This document shows, one piece after another, positions 19,579 to 28,405 of a stretch of DNA of 64,000 nucleotides. Origin of the DNA: Halobacillus salinus (GTDB lineage: Bacteria; Bacillota; Bacilli; Bacillales; Halobacillaceae); contig NZ_SRJC01000001.1 of NCBI RefSeq assembly GCF_004684905.1, positions 1,612,001-1,676,000 of the forward strand. The letters are read 5' to 3'. Numbering within the stretch: the stretch's first letter is position 1; each line of letters begins with the position of its first letter. Position numbers and translations under genes: made by a program. Under the pieces are notes generated by a model, which saw only the letters and a list, made by a program, of their open reading frames with translations, had not been told where the DNA came from and searched no databases.

Positions 19579-20121
19579 TTATAGTGTTTGTTGCCCCACT
19601 TTCCAGCTTAATGGATGTGGATCGTCTTCTTGTAATGCCTTCAATATTCTTACTGTCTCATCTACGTTGCGTCCCAAATTCTTATGGTGGACAACCTGAT
19701 ACTCCAGTTCACCTTCAGGGTTAACGATGAATAATCCTCTTAATGCGACGCCTTCTTCCTCAATAAGTACACCGTATGATTTGGAAACATGATGATTCGT
19801 GTCTGCTGCAAGCGGAAATTGAAGATCCCCGAGGCCATTCTCTCCCCGTGGCGTAGCAATAAAAGTCCTGTGAGCGTGGATCGTATCCGTAGAAATGCCG
19901 ATCACTTCTGTATTGAGTTCTGAGAACTCCTCAATACGATCAGACAATTCCGTAATTTCTGTGGGACTTACAAAAGATAGATCCATCGGATAGAAAAAGA
20001 GAACCGTCCACTTATCTTTACTAATATTCTTCTCAAGCGACACTTTTCCATATTCTTCATTAGGAAGCACAGCCTCCATTTCAAAACGGGGTGCCTGCTT
20101 GGCTACCATTCGTTCTGTCAT
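19579..20121 (-). CDS. ykuU: Peroxiredoxin (AhpC/TSA, YkuU) homologue lacking all cysteines
   Basis: The start at 20121 (MTERMVAKQAPRFEMEAV) is set by GGAGG 8 nt upstream and gives 180 residues, the length of B. subtilis YkuU, which lies next to ykuT there as here. The thioredoxin-fold core is well kept (FFYPMD, STDTIHAHRTF, GVALRGLFIVNPEGE). However, the peroxidatic site normally reading FTFVCPTEI is LSFVSPTEI, and the C-terminal resolving-cysteine segment (normally CPANW-like) is DPHPLSW. There is no Cys codon anywhere in the 180-codon frame. Thiol peroxidase chemistry is therefore ruled out; a structural, chaperone-like or regulatory role is possible, or decay. The frame is otherwise intact and has an SD and terminator. 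Confidence 0.88.
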   Translation of the reverse strand: MTERMVAKQAPRFEMEAVLPNEEYGKVSLEKNISKDKWTVLFFYPMDLSFVSPTEITELSDRIEEFSELNTEVIGISTDTIHAHRTFIATPRGENGLGDLQFPLAADTNHHVSKSYGVLIEEEGVALRGLFIVNPEGELEYQVVHHKNLGRNVDETVRILKALQEDDPHPLSWKVGQQTL

Positions 20122-20267
20122 TAAACAAACCTCCATATATTGATCGAAGTCTATCGGCGCAGAAACCGACAATCCTCTGCTTTTTCTTGAAAAATATTTG
20201 AAACTATGACATACTTTTCGCTATTCTATAAAAGGATACTATTTTGCTTTATGAGAGGAGACCAATA

Positions 20268-21110
20268 ATGAATTTGTTTGAAGAAGGGTTTAAATTCAAC
20301 CCTAGTGTTGTAGTTGAATCAGTTATAATGGGCGGTCTCGAGATCCTTTTACTTATAATCGGATTTCTCATAGTACGCCCCATTGGTACAAAGGCCATTC
20401 AAAAATCCATTCACAAAATGGGTCAGAGGCGCAATATAACAGAAGGACGAAGTAAGACAATAGAGAAGCTTTCTGTTAACATTTTTTCCTATGCTCTCAT
20501 TTTTATTCTGATTGTAATGATTCTTGGAGCATTAGATATTAACATTGCGCCATTACTTGCAGGTGCTGGTATTGTAGGTCTGGCAATAGGTTTCGGTGCT
20601 CAAGGTATTGTATCCGATGTCGTGACAGGCTTTTTCCTATTACTAGAGCGTCAGGTAGAGGTGGATGATTACGTGACAGCGGGTGGCTATGACGGAGTGG
20701 TCGAAGAAGTCGGCATCCGTACAACCCAGATCCGCAGCTTCGACGGCACACTTAATTTTGTTCCAAACCGCAACATTGCTGGTGTAGCCAACCATTCTCG
20801 CGGAAACATGAGAGCTCTTGTTGATATCGGAATCGGATATGATGAGAATATCGATGAAGCTATGACTGTGTTGAACGAAGTAGCAGAACGTTTCCAAGAG
20901 GATGAACGCTTCAAAGAAGGGCCGAACGTGCTTGGTGTTCAAAGCCTTGGTTCCTCAGATGTGGTCATTCGTATCTTGGGCAAAACAGCTAACATGGAGC
21001 AGTGGGGTGTTGAACGCGACTTGCGTAAAGCGATGAAAGAAGCGCTCGACCAAGCAGGAATCGAGATTCCTTACCCTCACCAAGTGTACGTAACCAAAAA
21101 TGAAGATTAA
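20268..21110 (+). CDS. ykuT: Small-conductance mechanosensitive channel, MscS family (YkuT-like)
   Basis: Membrane channel that releases solutes on hypo-osmotic shock. The start at 20268 (MNLFEEGFKF) follows GAGAGGAG 7 nt upstream. The 280 residues have two N-terminal membrane segments, the Gly/Ala-rich pore helix LLAGAGIVGLAIGFGAQGIVSDVVTGF kept in pattern (positions about 100-126), and the soluble beta/alpha vestibule domain with VDDYVTAGGYDGVVEEV and FVPNRNIAGVANHSRG. It is divergent from ykuU, as the B. subtilis synteny suggests. A role in osmotic down-shock fits the halophilic setting. Confidence 0.92.
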   Translation: MNLFEEGFKFNPSVVVESVIMGGLEILLLIIGFLIVRPIGTKAIQKSIHKMGQRRNITEGRSKTIEKLSVNIFSYALIFILIVMILGALDINIAPLLAGAGIVGLAIGFGAQGIVSDVVTGFFLLLERQVEVDDYVTAGGYDGVVEEVGIRTTQIRSFDGTLNFVPNRNIAGVANHSRGNMRALVDIGIGYDENIDEAMTVLNEVAERFQEDERFKEGPNVLGVQSLGSSDVVIRILGKTANMEQWGVERDLRKAMKEALDQAGIEIPYPHQVYVTKNED

Positions 21111-21111
21111 T

Positions 21112-21147
21112 AAAAAACAACCTGCCCTATTTGGGCAGGTTGTTTTA
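21112..21147. terminator. Bidirectional terminator between mscS-type and CNNM-type genes
   Basis: A perfect 14-bp stem (21114-21127 with 21133-21146) and TATTT loop lie between converging genes; the stop codon of the minus gene is within the right arm. Confidence 0.93.
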
Positions 21148-22431
21148 TGCTGTATCCTCTTGCCAAACTTCTACTTTCTTAATGTGGCTATCTTCCATAT
21201 CGACCACTTTAAATTGCATATTCCCTTCTTTAATAATGGTTCCTTCTTCCGCCTCATAATCCTGTGTGAAGATCCAACCTGATATCGTGTCGATGTCTTC
21301 ATGTTTCAGTTCCATATCGAAATATTCGTTGATATCTTGGATAGCGGTTTTCCCATCCAGCAGGTAATGTCCGTTCTTGAGACGGCGTATCTCTTTTTCC
21401 TCTTCGTGGTCAAATTCATCTCGAATTTCTCCTACAATCTCCTCAAGGATATCCTCTACCGTAACAATGCCCGATGTTCCACCATACTCATCAACAAGGA
21501 CAGCCATATGAGAATGTTCTTTTTTCATTTTCACAAGTAAGTCATGAATCGGGACATTCTCAAACACCTTCATTACTGGCCTGATATATGGACTCAGGCT
21601 TTCGTGGTCACCCACATAAACTAGTTCTTTCATATGGATAATCCCGACTATTTGATCCTTATCACCTTGAATGACAGGGTATCGAGTGTAACGTTTACTC
21701 TTCATGGACCGAATATTAGTCATCACAGAATCTGTAATATCGAGAACTGCCATTTCCGTTCTTGGGATCATGATTTCTTTAGCTGTTCGGTTATCAAATT
21801 CAAATATTCTGTCCACGTACGTGTATTCTGAGCGGTTGATTTCCCCTTGTTTGTAGCTTTGCGTCAGAATATGTCTCAATTCGTCTTCTGAGTGGACCTC
21901 CTCTGATTCCTTCGCTGTTTGAAAGCCGAACAAGCGGACAAATATGTTCGCCGATCCGTTCAATAGCCAAATCAATGGATACATTATTTTGCTGTATAGA
22001 ATAAGCGGTCGTGCAAGCAGCAAAGTAATTGCTTCTGCTCTTTGGATTGCAATTGTTTTAGGTGCAAGTTCTCCCAAAACAACGTGTAAGAATGTGATAA
22101 CGAAGAACGCGATTACAAAGGATAGCGTCGTCGAAATCGTATCTGGTAAGGCAAGCTCATCAAATAAAGGATGTAGCAGCACCTCAAGCGTCGGTTCTCC
22201 TAACCACCCTAAACCTAGAGCAGTGATGGTGATCCCCAACTGACATGCCGATAAATAATAATCCAGGTCATTCAAGAGCTTCAAAGCTCGTTCTGCTTTC
22301 TTATCTCCTTCGGCTGCCCGTGATTCCATTCTGGTCTTACGCACCTTAACGATCGCGAATTCACTTGCTACAAAAAATGCCGTAAGTAAAATGAGTATCG
22401 CTACTGCAATAAGCTTAATTGTTGCTTCCAT
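21145..22431 (-). CDS. CNNM/CBS/CorC-HlyC domain membrane protein
   Basis: The 428 residues comprise an N-terminal DUF21/CNNM membrane domain (about 1-200, four hydrophobic segments), a CBS pair (about 205-325; YTRYPVIQGDKDQIVGIIH and MAVLVDEYGGTSGIVTVEDILEEIVGEI) and a C-terminal CorC_HlyC domain (about 345-425). Related proteins (MpfA, YhdP, YqhB, CorB/C) are linked to Mg2+ efflux or Mg2+ homeostasis; some are called hemolysin-like by tradition. Position downstream of mscS and its terminator makes it a single-gene unit. Mg2+ export is the most likely job but not shown. Confidence 0.9.
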   Translation of the reverse strand: MEATIKLIAVAILILLTAFFVASEFAIVKVRKTRMESRAAEGDKKAERALKLLNDLDYYLSACQLGITITALGLGWLGEPTLEVLLHPLFDELALPDTISTTLSFVIAFFVITFLHVVLGELAPKTIAIQRAEAITLLLARPLILYSKIMYPLIWLLNGSANIFVRLFGFQTAKESEEVHSEDELRHILTQSYKQGEINRSEYTYVDRIFEFDNRTAKEIMIPRTEMAVLDITDSVMTNIRSMKSKRYTRYPVIQGDKDQIVGIIHMKELVYVGDHESLSPYIRPVMKVFENVPIHDLLVKMKKEHSHMAVLVDEYGGTSGIVTVEDILEEIVGEIRDEFDHEEEKEIRRLKNGHYLLDGKTAIQDINEYFDMELKHEDIDTISGWIFTQDYEAEEGTIIKEGNMQFKVVDMEDSHIKKVEVWQEDTA

Positions 22432-22536
22432 GACTCCCGCCCCCTTAACTATGTAAACACTATTGTAGGCTTACCCTTAAAGATTACAAAACACACTTGA
22501 ATTTAGTTTCCCTTTAAGAATGCAGCATATGCATAG

Positions 22537-23658
22537 TTAAGTAAGTGTTCGGATGAAGGACTCAACGACATCAACGGCTATTGGGAGAGAATCCTCTTTC
22601 GGGTCTAGCTTTGATTGATGCAAACCAGCTTGTGAATCTACTCCTAACCAAAACATGAAACCCGGTATTTCCTTAGCCATATAACCGAAATCTTCTCCTG
22701 TCATCGCCATCGGTGCCTCCTCATAGGTATAACCGCACTGTTCTACGACTTCCTTAAAAGAAGCGACCAATCCTTCATCATTCGTCACTTGGTGATAGTT
22801 AGCCCCATAATCAATCGTAATACTGCAGTCATTTGAGATTTCACAGCCTCTTGCCAATTTTTCTATTTCCTCTTTCACAATGCTCATAGAAGCAGGAGAC
22901 AACGTACGTATCGTTCCTTCAACTCTAGCTTTTTGAGCAATAATATTCTGCACAGTCCCACTTTCCATTTTACCTACCGAGATGACTGCGCTATCGAGGG
23001 GGTCTACTCGGCGTGCGACAATCTGCTGGAGCTGGACAATGAAAGAACTCGCTGCCACTACCATATCTTTTGTACGATGCGGGTACGCCGCATGCCCTCC
23101 AGTGCCTTCAAAATCAATGAACAGCTCACTCGTATTGGCAAACAGCAAGCCCGGTTTGGATGTAATAGTACCGACGGGTAATTCCGGGGCAATATGATGA
23201 GCAAAAATCACGTCCGGCCACCACGCTTTCATAGTTTCCGATTGCAGCATCGGTTCCGCACCACCCGGACCTTCTTCTGCTGGTTGAAATAGAAACACTA
23301 CATTATGGTCAGCAGGTTGCTCAGCCAGTTTAGATAATGCGCCGAGCGCAATCGTCATGTGGAAGTCATGTCCACAAGCATGCATTCTCCCTTCATGTTC
23401 CGATGAAAAAGGAAGGCCCGTTTCTTCTTGAAGAGGAAGACCATCTATATCTGTACGATAGCCGATCGTTTTGCTACCCTTCTCCCCATTTACAAACACA
23501 AATATACCAGTCCGCCATGTACTGATGGTTATATTTTCCTGCGGCAGATTTCTGATGTAATCCAACAAATAGCGCTGGGTTTTCAACTCTTGAAAGCCTA
23601 GCTCTGGAATTCTATGAAGATCTCGCCTTATCGCCTGAAGTGATTCTTGATTCACCAT
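22537..23658 (-). CDS. dapL: N-acetyldiaminopimelate deacetylase
   Basis: M20-family metallopeptidase fold enzyme that removes acetate from N-acetyl-diaminopimelate in the acetylated branch of lysine and peptidoglycan precursor synthesis. Start at 23658 ([20 protein letters not shown]) is set by AGGAGGAG 4 nt upstream; the longer frame to 23826 would run into dapH and the hairpin. The 373 residues match B. subtilis YkuR. Metal-site motifs: [17 protein letters not shown], and the C-terminal HQSKLD. The gene is 52 nt downstream of dapH with an intrinsic-terminator-like hairpin between them. Family members also include aminoacylases; the dapH neighbour decides the call. Confidence 0.9.
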   Translation of the reverse strand: MVNQESLQAIRRDLHRIPELGFQELKTQRYLLDYIRNLPQENITISTWRTGIFVFVNGEKGSKTIGYRTDIDGLPLQEETGLPFSSEHEGRMHACGHDFHMTIALGALSKLAEQPADHNVVFLFQPAEEGPGGAEPMLQSETMKAWWPDVIFAHHIAPELPVGTITSKPGLLFANTSELFIDFEGTGGHAAYPHRTKDMVVAASSFIVQLQQIVARRVDPLDSAVISVGKMESGTVQNIIAQKARVEGTIRTLSPASMSIVKEEIEKLARGCEISNDCSITIDYGANYHQVTNDEGLVASFKEVVEQCGYTYEEAPMAMTGEDFGYMAKEIPGFMFWLGVDSQAGLHQSKLDPKEDSLPIAVDVVESFIRTLT

Positions 23659-23673
23659 TCTTCTCCTCCTGTT

Positions 23674-23708
23674 TATGCAAAAGGCCTTGCTCCTAAGCAA
23701 GGCCTTTT
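23674..23708 (-). terminator. Terminator-like hairpin between dapH and dapL
   Basis: A perfect 12-bp stem AAAAGGCCTTGC/GCAAGGCCTTTT (23679-23690 with 23697-23708), 6-nt loop, followed on the minus strand by CCTTTTGCAT. The T-run is short (four), so partial readthrough into dapL is likely. Confidence 0.75.
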
Positions 23709-23710
23709 CG

Positions 23711-24430
23711 TCAATTATCCAACTTACGCAATTCTTGTTTGATTTCGGTTTTGGATTTGGTTTGATCATCAATTTTCTTAATGACTTTCGCTGGAGTTCC
23801 GGCAACGAGGGTTTGAGGAGGAACATCCTCCGTTACAATAGCCCCTGCCGCGACTACGGCGCCTTCACCGACTGTAACTCCCTCGAGAACCACAGCATTG
23901 GCACCAATCACAACTCCATCTTCTACCACTACAGGTTTTGCAGAAGGAGGCTCGATCACACCTGCTAATACAGCACCTGCACCAATGTGACAGTTCTTAC
24001 CGACAGTCGCACGTCCACCTAGTACAACATTCATGTCAATCATCGTGCCTGCTCCTACAACAGAACCAATGTTGATCATTGCACCAAGCATAATGACAGC
24101 TCCATCACCGATTTCCACTTGGTCTCGTATAACAGCACCAGGCTCGATCCGTGCATTCACTTTCTTGAGATCTAAAAGAGGAATAGCGGAATTCCTACGA
24201 TCATTCTCAATGACGTAGTCTTCGATGGATTCTTCGTATTTCTCTAGAAGTGGTCCGAGTACTTTCCACTCGCCGAAAAGGACGCCAGAATCTGCGGAGA
24301 GGAAATCTTGGACTTGATCTCCAAAGTCCAAATCACTCAAGTTCTTCCCCTTCACATAAACTTTGACTGGTGTTGACTTTTCACTATTAGAAATAAACGA
24401 AATAATTTCGTTAGCATCCATTTGTTTCAT
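23711..24430 (-). CDS. dapH: Tetrahydrodipicolinate N-acetyltransferase
   Basis: Acetylates tetrahydrodipicolinate in the acetylase branch of diaminopimelate synthesis. The 239 residues begin with the alpha-helical DapH N-terminal domain (about 1-90) and continue as a left-handed beta helix of hexapeptide repeats (for example [20 protein letters not shown] and [20 protein letters not shown]), closing with a short Lys-rich tail. AAGGAGGAATG precedes the ATG by 7-8 nt. It pairs with dapL as in B. subtilis ykuQ-ykuR. No lysine riboswitch fits in the 60 bp upstream. Confidence 0.95.
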   Translation of the reverse strand: MKQMDANEIISFISNSEKSTPVKVYVKGKNLSDLDFGDQVQDFLSADSGVLFGEWKVLGPLLEKYEESIEDYVIENDRRNSAIPLLDLKKVNARIEPGAVIRDQVEIGDGAVIMLGAMINIGSVVGAGTMIDMNVVLGGRATVGKNCHIGAGAVLAGVIEPPSAKPVVVEDGVVIGANAVVLEGVTVGEGAVVAAGAIVTEDVPPQTLVAGTPAKVIKKIDDQTKSKTEIKQELRKLDN

Positions 24431-24492
24431 ATGTCATTCCTCCTTATGTATTGTCTTTCCTTCTTTACTTTATCAAAGGAGAGAATGAATTT

Positions 24493-25968
24493 TCAATCTT
24501 CTTTTTTCGGAAGTAACAAAATAAATAGAACACTGACACCCGCTAACAGGAGGAGACCGATATATACCATATGCAAACCGGAGCTCAAACCTTCTTGAAG
24601 GATCCTTCTTACTTCAGGACCAAGACTTTCTCTTCCTTCTTCTGTCAGAAGCTGATTGGTGGAATTCAAATCGATTCGCTCGGGTAACCCTGCACTTCTG
24701 ATGAACTCCTCAACACGGTTGTTCAGAACGCCTCCGAGGAGTGCTGCACCGAGAGCACTACCGATCGTCCTCATAAACATATTTGATGCAGTTGCTATTG
24801 CTCTGGATTGCCAGCTAACCGCATTCTGAATGGAAACGATGAACGAAGTAGACGTAAGCCCCATGCCGATACCGATAAACAAAGATCCCAGTGCTGCTAC
24901 CAGTGGTCCACGTTCTGGAGAAAGTAGTGAGAATACAATTCCTCCGATTATGAGCGAAACTCCCCCTATTATTGAAGTTTTGCGGAATCCTATCTTCAAT
25001 ACCAACCGCCCCGCTATCGTCGAGGCAATAGGCCACCCTATCGACATGGTAGTCAGCGTGAATCCTGCTATCGTGGCAGAACGTTCCATCACTCCTTGCA
25101 CAAAAGCAGGTAGATAGCTGGAAACACCGATAAGGATCATTCCGGTTAGAAACGAAGTGATGTTTGCATACCGAATGGATTTGATCGACCAAAGGTGCAA
25201 CGGTAGCATAGGGTCTTCAATTGATTTCTCATGATGCAAAAAGGCGAAGAGACTTCCTAAGAACAAAGCTAGGAGTCCTATTATTTCTGCAGATAACCAC
25301 GGAACACGCTGACCTCCTTCTACTAGTATAAAGAGTAAAGAACTGACAGCGATCACCACCCAGATCGAGCCGACCATGTCAACAGAACGCTTCTCTAAAG
25401 AGGTATCTTCTTTAAAAAAGAAGGTGATTCCTGCAAGGGCAAGTAAGCCTAGAGGAATGTTCATCCAGAAGACAAACGGCCAACTGAGCACATCAACGAA
25501 GAATCCACCCAGGGCAGGTCCCGTTACGGCAGATATCCCCCAGACACTAGAAAGGTAACCTTGAATTTTCGCCCTTTCTTCTTTTGTATAGATATCGCCC
25601 ACAATCGTTGTTGCAATGGGCATCAGTGCACCAGCACCTACTCCTTGGATCAGACGCGCTCCGATCAAAACCTGCATGTTCGGTGCAAGAGCAGAAACGA
25701 TCGCCCCCAGCATAAAGAGGCTGATACCTGTTAAGAAAATCGGTTTTCTCCCAAATACATCAGCAAGTCTCCCAAACAGCAGTACAGTAGATGCATTAGT
25801 CAACAGATAAGCAGAGAACACCCAGCTGTACAGCCTGAATCCTCCTAAATCCGCTACAATAGAGGGCATTGCAGTAGATACTATAGTTGCTTCGATTGCA
25901 GCCAGGAACATAGCAAGCATGACGGATGCTAGAATGAATGGCCGGTTTTTTGTATGTATTTGCTCCAT
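24493..25968 (-). CDS. DHA2-family MFS drug/proton antiporter, 14 membrane segments
   Basis: Drug or toxic-compound exporter. The start at 25968 (MEQIHTKNRPFILASVML) is the best guess (491 residues): a start at 25980 would abut AAAGG, and 26040 would lie within the terminator of the upstream gene. Family hallmarks: the TM1 Asp/Glu segment FLAAIEATIVSTAMPSI, motif A-like GRLADVFGRKPIF, and antiporter motif C in the fifth helix (GISAVTGPALGGFF). Similar to Bmr3/LmrB-type proteins. Substrate cannot be told; no adjacent regulator gene is seen. Confidence 0.87.
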   Translation of the reverse strand: MEQIHTKNRPFILASVMLAMFLAAIEATIVSTAMPSIVADLGGFRLYSWVFSAYLLTNASTVLLFGRLADVFGRKPIFLTGISLFMLGAIVSALAPNMQVLIGARLIQGVGAGALMPIATTIVGDIYTKEERAKIQGYLSSVWGISAVTGPALGGFFVDVLSWPFVFWMNIPLGLLALAGITFFFKEDTSLEKRSVDMVGSIWVVIAVSSLLFILVEGGQRVPWLSAEIIGLLALFLGSLFAFLHHEKSIEDPMLPLHLWSIKSIRYANITSFLTGMILIGVSSYLPAFVQGVMERSATIAGFTLTTMSIGWPIASTIAGRLVLKIGFRKTSIIGGVSLIIGGIVFSLLSPERGPLVAALGSLFIGIGMGLTSTSFIVSIQNAVSWQSRAIATASNMFMRTIGSALGAALLGGVLNNRVEEFIRSAGLPERIDLNSTNQLLTEEGRESLGPEVRRILQEGLSSGLHMVYIGLLLLAGVSVLFILLLPKKED

Positions 25969-26022
25969 TGTTCTATTCATCCTTTCATCAGAAAGAACAG
26001 ATCTATTGCTGTCCATAAACAA

Positions 26023-26058
26023 GAAAAAAATAGATGACACCTTGAGATGCCATCTATT
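26023..26058 (-). terminator. Terminator of darB
   Basis: AATAGATG.../...CATCTATT arms (26029-26036 with 26051-26058) with a partly paired centre are followed by TTTTTTT on the minus strand. Confidence 0.75.
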
Positions 26059-26082
26059 CTACCATATTCTCACATATAATTT

Positions 26083-26535
26083 TCACTCATAGAATTTAAG
26101 AATTTCGTGATAATGTTTGCTGTATTGTTTCAAAATGCTTCTTCTCGTTACAATCCCATCGAATTCCCCACGTTCATTTGTCACACAAACAAACGGATAA
26201 TCAATCAACTTGTGCAAAGCTTCAATCATATGATCATCAGGATTCAAGCACGGAACCTCTGTGTCCATTATTTCATTGACTTGGATTTCGCCTAAACGAT
26301 TCAATTCAAACTCTTCAATTCCAAGCGTTTCTTCCAAAATTTTCGTTTTGCTGATGACTCCTTGAAATCTATAAGTCGGATCCAGAACAGGTACAGCGGA
26401 ATATCCTGATTTTACAAGAACAAGCAAGGCATGTTCTAATGGGTTTCCTATCTGGACGTGAGCAACCTTTTCAGATGGAATCATCAATTCAGCTATTGTC
26501 GGCCATTCCAATTTGTTTTTTTCCAAACTAACCAT
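26083..26535 (-). CDS. darB: CBS-domain protein, c-di-AMP receptor DarB (YkuL)
   Basis: Two CBS domains make up the whole 150-residue protein: the first around VGHVQ-type MIPSEKVAHVQIGNPLEHAL, with SGYSAVPVLDPTYRFQGVI, and the second around EIMDTEVPCLNPDDHM with FVCVTNERGEFDGIVTRR. This matches B. subtilis DarB, which binds c-di-AMP and, when free, binds the (p)ppGpp synthetase Rel and pyruvate carboxylase (known for that protein). Start is uncertain: ATG at 26535 has GGAG 12 nt upstream, and an in-frame TTG at 26544 is only 3 nt from it. It is a single-gene unit. Confidence 0.88.
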   Translation of the reverse strand: MVSLEKNKLEWPTIAELMIPSEKVAHVQIGNPLEHALLVLVKSGYSAVPVLDPTYRFQGVISKTKILEETLGIEEFELNRLGEIQVNEIMDTEVPCLNPDDHMIEALHKLIDYPFVCVTNERGEFDGIVTRRSILKQYSKHYHEILKFYE

Positions 26536-26793
26536 AATCGTCAATCACTCCTTTATGACGTACAACGGAAGGAGCACAGAATCAAACGCTCAATGTGAAC
26601 CATTACATAGTTTAACATAGTTTCAAACGCTATTCGAACCGCAATTTCCGACATTTCTCTCCTACTCATCATACCGATATCCATATACCCTGATTATTCC
26701 AACCGAAACCACAAAGAGACTAATCCATACTTTATTCCTCTGATTGGAAAGAGTATAATGAACAGTATCCATTAGAATGGGGTTGATAGGTTT

Positions 26794-27429
26794 ATGATGA
26801 CGCATACCTTCTCTAGACGCGAAGAGATTGCAAATGCCATTACTCATGGAATCGGAGCGATTTTGAGTGTGGCTATGCTTGTACTACTGATTGTATTCGC
26901 AAGTATTGGCGGGAACGCGTGGCACATTGTTTCCGTATCGATATACGGAGCAACCATGCTTCTCTTGTATGTATCTTCTACTCTTGTACACAGTTTTCCT
27001 CCCGGGAGAGCGAAAGACCTTTTTGAGATCTTCGACCACTCTTCCATCTATTTATTTATTGCAGGGACCTACACTCCTATCCTGCTAGTTCCATTGCGAG
27101 GTACACTTGGCTGGAGTTTGTTCGGGATTGTGTGGGGTATCGCGATATTGGGTATTTTGTTCAAAGTGTTCTTCGTCAAACGGTTCGTTGTTCTCTCAAC
27201 GGTATTCTACGTTTTGATGGGCTGGCTCATTATTTTAGCATGGGGTCCACTGACAGCAGAAGTGCCTGCTGGAGGGATTACGTATCTTGTCGTCGGTGGC
27301 GTAATGTATTCGATCGGAGCAATCTTCTATGTGTGGAGGAGCTTTACGTACCACCATATGGTGTGGCACCTATTCGTACTTGGGGGATCGATCTTACATT
27401 TCTTCACCATCTTTTTCTATATAATCTAA
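26794..27429 (+). CDS. Hemolysin III / PAQR-family membrane protein
   Basis: The 211 residues form seven membrane helices with the PAQR motifs: EEIANAITHGIGA at the N-terminus, the histidine-containing LFEIFDHSSIYLFIAGTYTP segment, and HHMVWHLFVLGGSILHF near the C-terminus. The three His/Asp clusters are the zinc ligands of the superfamily (known for eukaryotic adiponectin receptors). B. subtilis YplQ is the probable counterpart. Hemolytic activity is a historical name and is not implied. SD is weak (GATAGG). A strong terminator follows. Confidence 0.88.
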   Translation: MMTHTFSRREEIANAITHGIGAILSVAMLVLLIVFASIGGNAWHIVSVSIYGATMLLLYVSSTLVHSFPPGRAKDLFEIFDHSSIYLFIAGTYTPILLVPLRGTLGWSLFGIVWGIAILGILFKVFFVKRFVVLSTVFYVLMGWLIILAWGPLTAEVPAGGITYLVVGGVMYSIGAIFYVWRSFTYHHMVWHLFVLGGSILHFFTIFFYII

Positions 27430-27430
27430 G

Positions 27431-27469
27431 AAAAACATCCAACGGTATATAAACGTTGGATGTTTTTTT
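27431..27469. terminator. Terminator of the hemolysin III gene
   Basis: A perfect 14-bp stem (27431-27444 with 27454-27467), 9-nt loop and T-run; the A-rich left flank lets it serve the convergent fadH as well. Confidence 0.92.
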
Positions 27470-27478
27470 AAAATAGAA

Positions 27479-28246
27479 TCAGAAAGGGAATTTATTGAGC
27501 CATTGACCTCCGTCCAGAGTGACGACTTCTCCATTCATGTAAGAAGCTTCCTCAGAGAGGATAAAGCGCGCAAGTCCAGCAATTTCTTCTGGGGTTCCAA
27601 GCCTGCCAAGCGGTACGGATTTCAAAGTACGCTCAGCTGCCTTTTCAGACTCAAACAACCTCTCTGCCCCTCCTGTACGCTCAATAGGGCCAGGTGCGAT
27701 GGCGTTTGCGCGGATCCCGTATTTAGTCCCCCACTCGACTGCAAGTGTTCTCGTCATGGTAAGTACACCTGATTTGGCCGCTGCAGAGTGAATGACTCCT
27801 GCTCCCGCATTCCACGCGTATGTCGCTACGATATTTAAGATCGAACCTTTAATGCCTTGTTCAATCCAATAATTTCCAACAGCCTGACTACAGTAGAAGG
27901 TCCCATTTAAAACAATGTTAATGACAGAGTTCCATCCATTTGTACTTAATTTTTCAGCAGGTGCTATAAAGTTACCCGCCGCATTGTTCACTAGATGATC
28001 GATTCGGCCGAATGCGTCTACTGTTGATGTGACCATACGCTGAACATCTTCCACTTCCCTCACGTCCATCGGTATAAGTAGAAGGTCTTCCTCTTTTCCT
28101 TTTGCTATCTGTTCTTTCGCTTTCTCAAGTTTCTCTTGGTTACGGCCCGTTATGGCAACTTTTGCTCCCTCTTCTAAGAAGCGTTTCGCCATATAGAGCC
28201 CCATACCACTTGAACCACCTGTAACAATAACTACCTCATTTTTCAT
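27479..28246 (-). CDS. fadH: 2,4-dienoyl-CoA reductase-type short-chain dehydrogenase (FadH/YkuF)
   Basis: NADPH-dependent reductase used in breakdown of unsaturated fatty acids. The ATG at 28246 has AGGAGG 8 nt upstream (255 residues); a TTG two codons earlier is also in frame. It has GGSSGMG (cofactor), NNAAGNF, and the catalytic layout of dienoyl-CoA reductases instead of the usual YxxxK: Tyr in VATYAWNAG and Ser-Lys in HSAAAKSGV. Located beside ykuE as in B. subtilis ykuF, which supports the assignment. Confidence 0.9.
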   Translation of the reverse strand: MKNEVVIVTGGSSGMGLYMAKRFLEEGAKVAITGRNQEKLEKAKEQIAKGKEEDLLLIPMDVREVEDVQRMVTSTVDAFGRIDHLVNNAAGNFIAPAEKLSTNGWNSVINIVLNGTFYCSQAVGNYWIEQGIKGSILNIVATYAWNAGAGVIHSAAAKSGVLTMTRTLAVEWGTKYGIRANAIAPGPIERTGGAERLFESEKAAERTLKSVPLGRLGTPEEIAGLARFILSEEASYMNGEVVTLDGGQWLNKFPF

Positions 28247-28405
28247 TCCCAAAGCCTCCTATCTTCTCTATGGTTACATTCAACACAAAAAAATGAATTC
28301 CTGTTCATTTTTAAAAAAAGATTGCTAGGATTGACAGAAATCCTCATTTTTCTTAAAGACAACCGTGTTATAATAGCGAAAGCATATAGAGAAGAGGGCT
28401 TTCTT

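Noticed and set aside
22537-23826. Longer version of dapL
   Set aside because: The extra 56 codons run through a perfect terminator hairpin and into dapH; the SD-supported start at 23658 gives the family length.
27132-27452. Plus-strand 106-codon ORF inside the hemolysin III gene
   Set aside because: Alternate-frame shadow of a clear PAQR membrane protein; no SD.
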